DNA of 64,000 nt from JBBECE01 sp040881985. GTDB lineage: Bacteria > Pseudomonadota > Alphaproteobacteria > Rhizobiales > Devosiaceae. A model generated the notes under the pieces. It worked only from the letters and a program-made list of their open reading frames with translations. It did not search any database and was not told where the DNA came from. Position 1 is the stretch's first letter; the number at the start of each line of letters is the position of its first letter. Positions 43,306-52,640 of this stretch are shown here, one piece after another. The stretch is taken from positions 1-64,000 of the forward strand of contig JBBECE010000028.1 of the NCBI GenBank assembly GCA_040881985.1, in the 5' to 3' direction. Both the position numbers and the translations under genes were made by a program.

Positions 43306-44720
43306 ACCGGAAGCATTTCTCTGAGCCGCAACAGCGCGATCTTCTCGACCTCGCGGCAGGCCTCGGCGAATTCGCTCCCCCGGTCATGCCCGATCCGCGT
43401 CTCGAAGGCCTTGAGGATTTTTCCCTTCGACAGTCCTTTGACCGCGATGATGAACGGGAAACCGAACCTTTTGATGTAGGCGCCGTTGAGTTTCTCAAAC
43501 TTCGCCCGCTCCTTGTCGGTCAGGGCATCGAGCCCGGCGCCGGCCTGCTCCTTCGAGGATTGCTTGGTCAGACGCTTCGCCTTGGCGAGTTTTCCCGCCA
43601 GATCGGGATGCGCGGTCAGGACTTTCAACCGTTCCGCCTCGCTCGCCATCCGGAACTGTGCGCACAGCGCCGCATGCAGGCCGGGCGCCGTATCATGCGC
43701 CGGGCCGAGTTCGCCCAAAAAAGCTCGCTCGGAAATGAAGGGCGAATGCTCGAAGACGCTTCCGAACTTGCCGATAAATTCGGCTTTGCCCATTTGCGAC
43801 GGCGTGTTCATCGCCGGCCTCCACGGATGGGTTTTGGCCCAGTGCCGCGCAATCTCCAGGCGCGTCGCTATCCAGACCTTTTTGTGCCCCTGCACATGCT
43901 CGATGAACCGCCTCAGAGCCGCAATCCGCCCCGGGCGGCCGGCGAGCCGGCAATGCAGGCCGATGCTCAGCATTTTCGGCGCCCCCGCCGCCCCCTCGGC
44001 GTAAAGCGTGTCGAAGGAATCCTTCAGATAGGCGAGAAACTGCTCGCCCGAATTGAAGCCCTGCGGGGTCGCGAAGCGCATGTCGTTGGCGTCGAGCGTG
44101 TACGGCACGACGAGCTGGGCGCGCCCGTCATGGGAGTGCCAATAGGGCAGATCGTCGGCATATGAATCAGAAGCGTAGTCGAACCCGCCCTCCTCGGCGA
44201 CGAGATCCAGCGTGTTGATCGAGCAGCGCCCTGTGTACCAGCCGCGCGGCCGCGCGCCCGTCGCCGCGATATGCAGCCTTATCGCCTCGCGCATATGCGC
44301 CCGTTCGTCTTCTTTGGCGAAATCCTTGTAGTCGATCCATTTGAGCCCATGGCTGGCGATCTCCCAGCCGGCTTGCTGCATCGCCTTGACCTGCGCCGGC
44401 GAGCGCATCAGCGCGCTCGCGACCCCGAATACAGTCACCGGCACGTCCACCCCGGTGAAGAGCCGATAGAGCCGCCAGAACCCCGCCCGCGCGCCGTACT
44501 CGTAGATCGACTCCATGTTCCAGTGCCGCTGGCCGGGCCAGGGCGCCGCCCCGACGATCTCGCTGAGGAACGCTTCGGAGGCGGAGTCGCCATGGAGAAT
44601 ATTACTTTCGCCGCCCTCCTCGTAATTGACGACGAACTGCACCGCCACATGCGCCCCGCCCGGCCATTGCGGGTCGGGTGGCGTCTCGCCATAACCAAGC
44701 ATGTCGCGCGGATAACGCAT
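43302..44720 (-). CDS. puuE: Fused allantoinase (PuuE) and OHCU decarboxylase (UraD)
   Basis: A 472-residue two-domain protein. Residues 1 to about 300 are a polysaccharide-deacetylase-fold allantoinase of the PuuE type (WNMESIYEYGARAGFWRLYR; WEIASHGLKWIDY; GWYTGRCSINTLDLVAEEGG). Residues from about 308 form the OHCU decarboxylase, with LTAHPDLAGKLA, the loop SSKEQAGAGL and FGFPFIIAVKGLSK. It makes S-allantoin from OHCU and opens the ring to allantoate. ATG 44720 with GAGG 5 bases upstream is preferred over GTG 44726, which sits on the ribosome site. It is the first gene of the - strand operon, divergent from uraH. Confidence 0.95.
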   Translation of the reverse strand: MRYPRDMLGYGETPPDPQWPGGAHVAVQFVVNYEEGGESNILHGDSASEAFLSEIVGAAPWPGQRHWNMESIYEYGARAGFWRLYRLFTGVDVPVTVFGVASALMRSPAQVKAMQQAGWEIASHGLKWIDYKDFAKEDERAHMREAIRLHIAATGARPRGWYTGRCSINTLDLVAEEGGFDYASDSYADDLPYWHSHDGRAQLVVPYTLDANDMRFATPQGFNSGEQFLAYLKDSFDTLYAEGAAGAPKMLSIGLHCRLAGRPGRIAALRRFIEHVQGHKKVWIATRLEIARHWAKTHPWRPAMNTPSQMGKAEFIGKFGSVFEHSPFISERAFLGELGPAHDTAPGLHAALCAQFRMASEAERLKVLTAHPDLAGKLAKAKRLTKQSSKEQAGAGLDALTDKERAKFEKLNGAYIKRFGFPFIIAVKGLSKGKILKAFETRIGHDRGSEFAEACREVEKIALLRLREMLPV

Positions 44721-44895
44721 CGTCACCTCTTGGCTCCCTTATCCCCGCCCTGTCTTGCCCACACAAGTCCCGCCGAATTCGACCATGCAGTCAAAAAAAC
44801 CGCTGGCGCGCTTCAATCGGGCTTTCTAAGCTTGACCTCAAGGGCTGCTGCCATTTTGTTCAATGGCGGGGAGTGCACAAAGTTCAGGCGGGGCG
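44721..44895. promoter_or_regulatory. Divergent control region of the urate/allantoin operons
   Basis: This 175-base region separates the puuE/uraD operon from uraH-xdhABC. An imperfect inverted repeat TTCGAC-N6-GTCAAA occurs at 44778-44795 and a TTGACC hexamer near 44832 could be a -35 element for the + strand operon. Promoters for both directions must lie here. No regulator gene of the locus is in the window. Confidence 0.45.
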
Positions 44896-45264
44896 ATGGC
44901 CGGAGCCGGCGTAAAGGGAAAACTGACCACCCACGTTCTCGACACGATGCACGGCAGGCCCGCCGCCGGCATGCGCGTCGAATTGCTGCATGTGCACGGC
45001 GACCACACCCATCATTTGACCAGCGCCACCACCAATGCCGACGGCCGACTCGATGCCCCGCTGCTCGAGGGCGAGCATTTTCATCCCGGCACCTATATTC
45101 TCGTCTTCGAAGTCGGCGCCTATTTCGAGAAACAGGGCGACGCCGCCACGGCCGCGTTCCTGACTTCCGTGCCGGTACAATTCCAGGTGGCCGATGCCGA
45201 CGCCCATTATCACGTGCCGCTGCTCGTCTCGCCCTACGCCTACTCGACCTACCGGGGCAGTTGA
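44896..45264 (+). CDS. uraH: 5-Hydroxyisourate hydrolase (transthyretin-like)
   Basis: A 122-residue HIUase that converts 5-hydroxyisourate to OHCU. The N-terminal signature KLTTHVLDTMHGRPAAGM (with the catalytic His), GxYFEKQG and the C-terminal tetrapeptide YRGS are all present. ATG 44896 is preferred because AGGCGGGG precedes it and it matches the family length; ATG 44863 is an alternative. Its TGA shares the last base with the ATG of xdhA (TGATG), so the two are coupled. Confidence 0.94.
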   Translation: MAGAGVKGKLTTHVLDTMHGRPAAGMRVELLHVHGDHTHHLTSATTNADGRLDAPLLEGEHFHPGTYILVFEVGAYFEKQGDAATAAFLTSVPVQFQVADADAHYHVPLLVSPYAYSTYRGS

Positions 45265-46727
45265 TGCCGGCGCGCCATGAGATCAGGTTTTATCTCAACG
45301 ATCGCTTCGTCAGCCTCGGCGACTTCGCCCCCGACAGGACGCTTCTCGACTACCTCCGCCTCGACCGGGGCCTCACCGGCACCAAGGAAGGCTGCGCCGA
45401 AGGCGATTGCGGCGCCTGCACCGTGTTGGTCGGAAGGCTGATCCACGGCGCGCTCAAATATGAAGCGGTCGATGCCTGCATTCGCTTTCTCGGCTCGCTC
45501 GATGCGACCCATGTCGTCACCGTCGAGGCTCTGAGCGCGCCCTCCGGCCCGCTGCATCCTGTCCAGCAGGCGATGGTTGCCCATCACGGCAGCCAATGCG
45601 GCTTCTGCACCCCGGGCTTCGTCATGTCGCTCTATGCGCTCTGGATGCGCAATCCGAAGCCCGCCGCCGCCGCCATCGAGGAGGCGTTGCAGGGCAATCT
45701 CTGCCGCTGCACCGGCTATGCCCCGATTATCCGGGCGGGCGAAGCGATCTCCGACTATGGCAGCAGCAATGCCGATCCCCTCGTCGCACACCGCGCCGAC
45801 ATGGCCGGAAAACTCGCGGCGCTGCACGATGGCCGGCGCGTCGAGATCGGCGCGGGAAAGCAGCGCCTGATCCTGCCGGCTTCCGTCGACGATCTCGCCA
45901 CGATCTTTGAAGCCGAACCGGGCGCCACCATCGTCGCCGGGGCGACGGATGTGGGACTCTGGGTCACCAAATTCATGCGCGACATTTCGCCCGCCGTGTT
46001 CATTTCCCATCTCGACGCGCTGCGGGCGATCTCCGTCGGCGCCAAGGCGCTCACCTTCGGCGCCGGCGTCACCTATTCCGACGCCTTCCCCATCATCGCC
46101 GAGCACATTCCGCAGCTCGCCGGGTTCTGGCTGAGGATCGGTGGCGAACAGGTCCGCAACATGGGCACCATCGGCGGCAATATCGCCAACGGCTCGCCGA
46201 TTGGCGACACACCCCCGCCCTTCATCGCGCTGGGCGCGACCGTGACGCTGCGCAAGGGCAAGTCGCGCCGCTCCGTCCTGCTCGAAGACTTCTTCGTCGC
46301 CTATGGCAAGCAGGACCGCGCCCCCGGTGAATTCGTCGAGAAGGTCGACGTCCCCCTTGCCGCCGCCAACGACCGCTTCGCCGCGTACAAGATTTCCAAG
46401 CGCCGCGATGAGGACATTTCCTCACTCTGCGGCGCCTTTTGCCTCTCCTTCGCCGGCGAGACGGTGACGCAAGCCCGCATCGCCTTCGGCGGCATGGCCG
46501 CGATCCCAAAGCGGGCAAAAGCCGTCGAGGCGGCGCTGACGGGAAAACCCTTCACCGAGCAGAATGTCGCCGCCGCGATGCAGAAATTCGCCGACGACTT
46601 CACCCCGCTCACCGACTGGCGCGCCTCCGCCGCCTACCGAATGCTGGCCGCCAAAAACCTCCTCCGCCGCTTCTGGCTGGAGCATCAGGGCGTGCCGGCA
46701 AAGCTCGAGCGCCGGAGGGTGGCATGA
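45264..46727 (+). CDS. xdhA: Xanthine dehydrogenase small subunit
   Basis: A 487-residue iron-sulfur/FAD subunit. The plant-type [2Fe-2S] ligands are in GCAEGDCGACTV near residues 45-56; the second cluster's in SQCGFCTPGFVMSLYALWMR near 109-128 and GNLCRCTGYAPI near 143-154. The FAD domain follows from about 190, with VAGATDVGLWV and RNMGTIGGNIANGSPIGDTP. It passes electrons from the molybdenum site in XdhB to NAD. ATG 45264 is coupled to uraH; a longer frame lies across uraH and is rejected. Confidence 0.95.
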   Translation: MPARHEIRFYLNDRFVSLGDFAPDRTLLDYLRLDRGLTGTKEGCAEGDCGACTVLVGRLIHGALKYEAVDACIRFLGSLDATHVVTVEALSAPSGPLHPVQQAMVAHHGSQCGFCTPGFVMSLYALWMRNPKPAAAAIEEALQGNLCRCTGYAPIIRAGEAISDYGSSNADPLVAHRADMAGKLAALHDGRRVEIGAGKQRLILPASVDDLATIFEAEPGATIVAGATDVGLWVTKFMRDISPAVFISHLDALRAISVGAKALTFGAGVTYSDAFPIIAEHIPQLAGFWLRIGGEQVRNMGTIGGNIANGSPIGDTPPPFIALGATVTLRKGKSRRSVLLEDFFVAYGKQDRAPGEFVEKVDVPLAAANDRFAAYKISKRRDEDISSLCGAFCLSFAGETVTQARIAFGGMAAIPKRAKAVEAALTGKPFTEQNVAAAMQKFADDFTPLTDWRASAAYRMLAAKNLLRRFWLEHQGVPAKLERRRVA

Positions 46728-46731
46728 AACA

Positions 46732-46788
46732 GAACCCCCTCCCCAACCCTCCCCACAAGGGGCAGGGTGAACTCCGATCCCCCAAACG
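46732..46788. repeat. Short GC-rich intergenic repeat unit
   Basis: CCCCTCCCCAACCCTCCCCACAAGGGGCAGGGTGAACTC in the xdhA-xdhB gap resembles the repeat pair at 54717-54848 (CCCTCCCC...AGGGGGAGGG type). It contains a palindromic core CCCCACAAGGGG. Such elements are scattered in alphaproteobacterial intergenic spaces and can fold in RNA; here it lies inside an operon. Confidence 0.5.
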
Positions 46789-46794
46789 CGCCTG

Positions 46795-49122
46795 ATGGAC
46801 AAAACCGCGACCCGCAAGCCCCTGCAGGGCGGCACGCGCCAGCCGCTCCCCCACGATTCCGCCGCCAAGCACGTCTCCGGCCGCGCCGACTACATTGACG
46901 ATCTCGTCGAACCCGCGGGACTGCTGCATGCTTATCTGGGTCTCGCCGACCGCGCCCATGCCGAGATCGCCGCGCTCGACCTCGCCGCTGTCCACGCCGC
47001 CCCGGGCGTTGTCGCCGTGTTGACCCACGAGGACGTTCCCGGCGTCAACGAAATCTCGACGGTCCATCGCCATGACGAGCCGATCTTCGCCGAGACGCTG
47101 GTGCAGTTTCTCGGCCAGCCGGTCTTCGCGGTTATCGCCGAGACGCGCGATCAAGCCCGCCGCGCCGCGACCCTTGCGAAAATCTCCTGGCGCGACCTGC
47201 CCGCCATCCTCGACATCGAGGCGGCGCTGGCCGCCGGCGGCACACTCGTCACTGAACCCTTGAAACTCGAGCGCGGCGACGTCGCCCAAGGGCTCAAGTC
47301 AGCGAAGCACCGCCTCAAGGGCAAGGTGGTCATTGGCGGCCAGGAGCATTTCTATCTCGAAGGCCAGGTATCGATGGCGATCCCCGGCGAGGACGACGAG
47401 ATCAGGGTCCTGGCCTCGACCCAGCACCCTTCCGAAGTCCAGCACATGGTCGCCCATGCGCTCGCCGTCCCCGCCAACGCCGTGACCGTTGAGACCCGCC
47501 GCATGGGCGGCGGCTTCGGCGGCAAAGAGACGCAGGCCAATCTCTTCGCCGTCGTCGCCGCCATCGCCGCCAAAAAACTCGGCCGCGCCGTCAAAATCCG
47601 CCCCGACCGCGACGACGATTTCACCATCACCGGCAAGCGCCACGACTTCCTTGCCTCCTGGGAGGTCGGTTTCAGCGACGACGGAAAAATCGCCGCGCTC
47701 GACGCGGTCTTTGCGGCGCGCGCCGGCTGGTCGGCGGACCTCAGCGGCCCGGTCACCGACCGCGCGCTCTTTCACGCCGACAATTGCTATTTCTTCCCCG
47801 CCGTCCGGCTCGTTTCCAAGCCATTGAAAACCAATACTGTTTCCAATACCGCGTTTCGCGGCTTCGGCGGCCCGCAGGGGATGATCGGCGGCGAGCGGAT
47901 CATCGAGGAAATTGCCTATGCGCTGGGCAAGGATCCCCTTGAGATCAGAAAAGCCAATCTCTACGGCACCAAAGACCGCAACATCACGCCCTACCACCAG
48001 ACGATCACCGACAATATCGCCGCAAAACTGATCGCCGAGCTCGAAGACTCGTCCGGCTATCGGCGCCGCCGCGCCGAAATTGTGAAGTTCAACAATGCCA
48101 GCAAGATCATCCGCCGCGGCATATCGCTGGTGCCGGTCAAGTTCGGGATTTCTTTCACCTCCACCTGGCACAATCAGGCGGGCGCGTTGGTGCATGTCTA
48201 TCGCGACGGTTCGATCCATCTCAATCACGGCGGCACCGAGATGGGCCAAGGCCTTTACATCAAGGTCGCGCAGGTTCTCGCCGACGCCTTCCAGGTCGAT
48301 CTTGACCGGGTGAAGATCACCGCCGCCACCACCGGCAAGGTACCGAACACCTCGGCGACCGCCGCCTCCGCCGGCTCCGATCTCAACGGCATGGCCGCCT
48401 TCAATGCCGCGACGCAGATCAAGGCCCGGCTGATCGCCTATGCAGCCGCTCGTTACGATGTCCCCGAAAGCGAAATCTCCTTTGAGCCCAACCGCGTTCG
48501 CATCGGCGAAAAACTCGCCGATTGGGACGATCTCGTCGCCGAGGCCTATCTGGCGCGGGTGCATTTGAGCGCCGCGGGTTTTTACAAGACCCCCGACATT
48601 CATTGGGACCGCGCCAAGGGCCAGGGCCGCCCCTTCTATTACTTCGCCTATGGCGCCTCGGTCTCGGAAGTCGCAATCGACACGCTGACCGGCGAGTATT
48701 TCGTCGATCGCGTCGACATTCTTCACGATGTCGGGCGCTCGCTGAACCCGGCCATCGATCTCGGCCAGGTCGAAGGCGGGTTCATCCAGGGCATGGGCTG
48801 GCTGACCACCGAGGAACTCTGGTGGGACGACAAGGGACGTCTCCGCACCCACGCGCCCTCGACCTACAAGATCCCCGTCGCCTCCGACACCCCGCCGATC
48901 TTCAACATCAGGCTCGTCGACTGGAGCGAGAACCGCGAGCCGACCATCGGCCGCTCGAAAGCCGTCGGCGAGCCGCCTTTGATGCTGGCGATTTCCGTCG
49001 TCGAAGCTCTGTCGATGGCGGTCGCCAGCGTCGCCGATTACAAGATCTGCCCCCGCCTCGATACCCCGGTCACCCCCGAGCGCGTCCTGATGGCGGTCGA
49101 AAAATTGCGGGGTGCCGCATGA
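46795..49122 (+). CDS. xdhB: Xanthine dehydrogenase large (molybdopterin) subunit
   Basis: A 775-residue molybdenum-cofactor subunit that hydroxylates hypoxanthine and xanthine to urate. Recognisable blocks are GGQEHFYLEGQ near 183, RRMGGGFGGKETQ near 236-248, AFRGFGGPQGM, NHGGTEMGQGLYIKVAQVLA, TAASAGSDLNGMA and the catalytic glutamate in SKAVGEPPLMLA near 725. The length is typical. Its stop overlaps the ATG of xdhC (49119). Confidence 0.96.
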   Translation: MDKTATRKPLQGGTRQPLPHDSAAKHVSGRADYIDDLVEPAGLLHAYLGLADRAHAEIAALDLAAVHAAPGVVAVLTHEDVPGVNEISTVHRHDEPIFAETLVQFLGQPVFAVIAETRDQARRAATLAKISWRDLPAILDIEAALAAGGTLVTEPLKLERGDVAQGLKSAKHRLKGKVVIGGQEHFYLEGQVSMAIPGEDDEIRVLASTQHPSEVQHMVAHALAVPANAVTVETRRMGGGFGGKETQANLFAVVAAIAAKKLGRAVKIRPDRDDDFTITGKRHDFLASWEVGFSDDGKIAALDAVFAARAGWSADLSGPVTDRALFHADNCYFFPAVRLVSKPLKTNTVSNTAFRGFGGPQGMIGGERIIEEIAYALGKDPLEIRKANLYGTKDRNITPYHQTITDNIAAKLIAELEDSSGYRRRRAEIVKFNNASKIIRRGISLVPVKFGISFTSTWHNQAGALVHVYRDGSIHLNHGGTEMGQGLYIKVAQVLADAFQVDLDRVKITAATTGKVPNTSATAASAGSDLNGMAAFNAATQIKARLIAYAAARYDVPESEISFEPNRVRIGEKLADWDDLVAEAYLARVHLSAAGFYKTPDIHWDRAKGQGRPFYYFAYGASVSEVAIDTLTGEYFVDRVDILHDVGRSLNPAIDLGQVEGGFIQGMGWLTTEELWWDDKGRLRTHAPSTYKIPVASDTPPIFNIRLVDWSENREPTIGRSKAVGEPPLMLAISVVEALSMAVASVADYKICPRLDTPVTPERVLMAVEKLRGAA

Positions 49123-49988
49123 GCCTGGCCCCCGCCGACCTCGACGCCTTCCTCGCCCGCGCCGCCGCCGCGGTGCTCGTCGAAGTCACCGCTACCCGCG
49201 GCTCGACCCCACGCGAGGCTGGGGCCTTCATGCTGGTCGCGGCAACAGAATCCCTCGGCACCATCGGCGGCGGCCAGCTCGAATACATGGCCATCGACGA
49301 AGCCCGTCAGCTTATCGCGCGGCGCCGCATCGCCAAATCGAAGCAACGCGCCGAGATGGACGTGCCGCTCGGCCCCGAAATCGGCCAGTGCTGCGGCGGC
49401 CGCGTCGAACTCACGCTGAGGCTCCTTGATCCGCAGGCAGCAAAAACCCTGCGCGCCCGTCTCGACCTTGAAGTCGCCCGCCTGCCGCATGTCTATGTCT
49501 TCGGCGCCGGCCATGTCGGCAAGGCCCTCGCTCTTGCGCTGGCGCCTTTGCCCTTCCGCACATTCATCGTCGAAACCCGCACCGCCGAGCTCGAAAATCT
49601 CCCCGGCGGTGTCGAAGCGCGCCTTGCCGCCATCCCCGAAGCCATCGTCCGCGCCGCCCCCCAAGACTCCGCCTTCATCGTCCTCACCCACGACCATGCC
49701 CTCGATTTCATGATTGTCCGCGAGGCGCTGGCCCGCCCCGACGCTTCCTATGTCGGCATGATCGGCTCGAAAACCAAGCGCGCCCGCTTTGCCCGCTGGT
49801 ATCGCGCCGAAGGCGGCAATCCGGCCCGGCTTGCGCGTCTTGTCTGCCCCATCGGCGGGCATGATGTCCCCGACAAGCGCCCTGAAATCATTGCCGCATT
49901 GACCGCGGCGGAACTGCTGCGGCACATTGCGCTGGAAGCCTCGCCGGCCGTCACTTTGAAAAAGAGCGAGGTCGCGGGGACGGCATGA
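49119..49988 (+). CDS. xdhC: Xanthine dehydrogenase accessory protein XdhC
   Basis: A 289-residue maturation factor that binds molybdenum cofactor, promotes its sulfuration and inserts it into XdhB. The N-terminal VEVTATRGSTPREAGAFML, IGGGQLEYMAIDEAR and GQCCGGRVELTL blocks and the C-terminal Rossmann segment YVFGAGHVGKALALAL are family features. The ATG at 49119 overlaps the xdhB stop, and its stop overlaps the ABC ATPase start at 49985; a longer frame from 48522 lies inside xdhB. Confidence 0.94.
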   Translation: MSLAPADLDAFLARAAAAVLVEVTATRGSTPREAGAFMLVAATESLGTIGGGQLEYMAIDEARQLIARRRIAKSKQRAEMDVPLGPEIGQCCGGRVELTLRLLDPQAAKTLRARLDLEVARLPHVYVFGAGHVGKALALALAPLPFRTFIVETRTAELENLPGGVEARLAAIPEAIVRAAPQDSAFIVLTHDHALDFMIVREALARPDASYVGMIGSKTKRARFARWYRAEGGNPARLARLVCPIGGHDVPDKRPEIIAALTAAELLRHIALEASPAVTLKKSEVAGTA

Positions 49989-51544
49989 ACAACCGGGCAG
50001 AGCCATACCGGCTGGAGCTGACGGGGATCACCAAGCGATTCCCGGGCGTCCTCGCCAACGACAATGTTTCGCTGCATGTCAAAGCCGGCGAGATTCACGC
50101 GCTGCTCGGCGAAAACGGCGCTGGCAAGTCGACCCTTGTCAAGATGATCTACGGCATCATGGCGCCCGACGCCGGCGCCATCGAATGGGACGGCGCCCCG
50201 ATCGCCATCAACAATCCCCGTGCCGCCCGCCGCCTCGGCATCGGCATGGTGTTCCAGCATTTCTCGCTGTTCGAGGCGATGACGGTGCTTGAAAACATCG
50301 CCCTCGGCCTCGACGCCAAGCTCTCGCCCCGCGAGCTCGAGGCCCGCGTCCGCGAAGTCCTCAAGCAATACGGCCTGAGCCTCGACCCGCACCGCGTCGT
50401 CTCGACCCTTTCGGTCGGCGAGCGCCAGCGCATCGAGATCGTCCGCGCGCTCTTGCTCAATCCGAAATTACTGATCATGGACGAGCCGACCTCGGTCCTC
50501 ACCCCGCAGGAAGTCGAGCAGCTGTTTATTGTCCTGCGCCAGCTTGCCAAGGAAGGCTGCTCGATCCTCTACATTTCCCACAAGCTGCACGAGATAAAGG
50601 CGCTGTGCGAGACCGCGACGATCCTGCGGGGCGGCCGCTTCGTCGCCGAATGCGACCCGCGCCGTGAGACCTCGAAATCCATGGCCGAGCTGATGATCGG
50701 GGCCTCGCTCAAGGAGATCCAGCGTTCGCCCGGCCGGCATTTCGGCGAGGCGAAACTGGTGGTCAGGCGCCTCTCGGTTCCCGCCGCCGGCCATTTCGAT
50801 ATCCCGCTCCGCGACATCGGCTTCACCGTTCGCGCCGGCGAGATTTTCGGCATCGCCGGGGTCGCCGGCAACGGCCAGAACGCGCTCCTGCTGGCGCTCT
50901 CCGGGGAAGTCACCTCCCCCGACTCCGGGGCGATCGCGGTCGATGGCGCGCGCGTCGGCAGGCTCGGCGCCAAGGCGCGGCGTCTGAAAGGCATGGCCTC
51001 GGTCCCCGAGGAGCGCAACGGCCACGCCGCCGTCCCCGAATTCACCCTCGCCGACAATTCGATCCTCACCGCCCGCGACCGGCTGGGCATGGTGATAACC
51101 GGCTTGATCCGGCCGGGCGTCGCCCGCGCCTACACCGGAAAAGTCATCGACGCCTTCTCGGTCAAGGCGCTTGGTGCCGGCTCGACCGCCGGCTCGCTCT
51201 CCGGCGGCAATCTGCAGAAATACATCATGGGCCGCGAAATTCTGCAGCGCCCCTCGGTGCTGGTCGTCTCCCAGCCGACCTGGGGCGTCGATGCCGGGGC
51301 CGCCGCCGCCATCCACCAGGCGCTGATCGACCTTGCCGCGGCCGGCTCGGCCATCGTCGTCATCTCCCAGGACCTCGATGAGCTCCTCTCGCTCTGCGAC
51401 ACCATCGCGGTCATCAACGAGGGGCGCCTCAGCCCCGCCATGGCCGTCGCCGACGCCGACGCCGACATCGAGAAAATCGGCCTGTTGATGGGCGGCATCC
51501 ATGGCGAGAGCCACCTGGCGGCGGAGGCGGCGCATGCGGCTTAA
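49985..51544 (+). CDS. Nucleoside/nucleobase-type ABC transporter ATP-binding protein
   Basis: A 519-residue double ATPase of the YufO/NupA type with two ABC domains. The first has GENGAGKST near residue 41 and the signature STLSVGERQR; the second has a degenerate Walker A (VAGNGQNALL near 297) and SGGNLQKYIMGREI. This pattern is normal for the family, where the second site is less active. It pairs with two permeases and a BMP-type binding protein downstream. Placement after xdhC and before puuD suggests uptake of purine bases, nucleosides, urate or allantoin. Confidence 0.92.
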   Translation: MNNRAEPYRLELTGITKRFPGVLANDNVSLHVKAGEIHALLGENGAGKSTLVKMIYGIMAPDAGAIEWDGAPIAINNPRAARRLGIGMVFQHFSLFEAMTVLENIALGLDAKLSPRELEARVREVLKQYGLSLDPHRVVSTLSVGERQRIEIVRALLLNPKLLIMDEPTSVLTPQEVEQLFIVLRQLAKEGCSILYISHKLHEIKALCETATILRGGRFVAECDPRRETSKSMAELMIGASLKEIQRSPGRHFGEAKLVVRRLSVPAAGHFDIPLRDIGFTVRAGEIFGIAGVAGNGQNALLLALSGEVTSPDSGAIAVDGARVGRLGAKARRLKGMASVPEERNGHAAVPEFTLADNSILTARDRLGMVITGLIRPGVARAYTGKVIDAFSVKALGAGSTAGSLSGGNLQKYIMGREILQRPSVLVVSQPTWGVDAGAAAAIHQALIDLAAAGSAIVVISQDLDELLSLCDTIAVINEGRLSPAMAVADADADIEKIGLLMGGIHGESHLAAEAAHAA

Positions 51545-52640
51545 GTTCGAAAAGCGACCCGAAGCCTCGACCGCGATGCTCTACCTCACCCCCGTCGCCG
51601 CGGTGCTCATCACCATGGCGCTGGGTGGGGTGGTCTTCTCGCTGATCGGCTTCGACGGCTTCGGCGCGGTTCGGGAGATTTTCATCTCTCCGCTGGTCAA
51701 CGCCTATAAATGGCAGGATCTGGCGGTCAAGGCCGCCCCGCTGGTCATCATCGCGGTGGGCCTCAGCATCGGCTACCGCGCCAATGTGTGGAATATCGGC
51801 GCCGAGGGCCAGTATATCGTCGGGGCGCTGGCGGGCACGGGGGTTGCGCTGCTCACCCACCAGATGAGCGGCTTCTGGATTCTGCCGGCGATGATGCTGG
51901 CCGGCGTGCTCGGCGGCATGGCCTGGGCCTCGATCCCCGCCTTTCTGCGCACGCGCCTTCAGGTCAACGAAATCCTGACGACGCTGATGCTGACCTATGT
52001 CGCGGTCTACATCCTCAACTATCTCGTCTTCGGCCCGTGGAAGAGCCCGACCTCTTTCGGCCAGCCGCAGACCGTGCTCTTCAGTCCCAGCCAGTCGCTG
52101 CCCTATCTCATTGCCGGCACGGTGGTGCGCTGGAATGCGCTGATCGCGGTCGTCGTCGTGCTCGTCGCCTGGTTCGTGATGACCCGCTCGGTCTTCGGCT
52201 TCCAGATCCGTGTCGTTGGCAGCGCGCCGCAGGCCGCTCGCCATGGCGGATTCTCGGCCGACCGGACGGTCTGGCTCGCGCTGTTGGCCGGAGGCGGGCT
52301 TGCGGGATTCGCCGGCATTCTCGAAGCCGCCGGCCCCTTCGGGCACCTCATTCCGCAATTCCCGACCAACTACGGCTTCACCGCCATCATCGTCGCCTTC
52401 CTCGGACGGCTGCACCCCGTCGGCATTCTCATCGCGGGCCTCGTGCTGGCACTGACCTTTGTCGGCGGGGAGATGGCGCAGACGACGATCGCTCTGCCCT
52501 TCCCGGCCGTCGGTGTCTTTCAGGCGATGATGCTGTTCCTGCTGCTCGCCGGCGATTTCTTCGTGCGCTATCGCCTCGTTCGCGTGAAGCCCAAGAGCGA
52601 AACCGCGCCCGCCGCAGAGACATCCACGGAGGCGGCATGA
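51534..52640 (+). CDS. Nucleoside/nucleobase-type ABC transporter permease 1
   Basis: A 368-residue inner-membrane permease of the YufP type with about 9-10 hydrophobic segments (SLVFSLIGFDG region, IGYRANVWNIGAEGQYIVGA, TLMLTYVAVYILNYLVFGPW, NYGFTAIIVAFLGRLHPVGI). ATG 51534 overlaps the ATPase 3' end; the slightly longer frame from 51501 is unsupported. Its stop overlaps the start of permease 2. Confidence 0.92.
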   Translation: MRLKFEKRPEASTAMLYLTPVAAVLITMALGGVVFSLIGFDGFGAVREIFISPLVNAYKWQDLAVKAAPLVIIAVGLSIGYRANVWNIGAEGQYIVGALAGTGVALLTHQMSGFWILPAMMLAGVLGGMAWASIPAFLRTRLQVNEILTTLMLTYVAVYILNYLVFGPWKSPTSFGQPQTVLFSPSQSLPYLIAGTVVRWNALIAVVVVLVAWFVMTRSVFGFQIRVVGSAPQAARHGGFSADRTVWLALLAGGGLAGFAGILEAAGPFGHLIPQFPTNYGFTAIIVAFLGRLHPVGILIAGLVLALTFVGGEMAQTTIALPFPAVGVFQAMMLFLLLAGDFFVRYRLVRVKPKSETAPAAETSTEAA

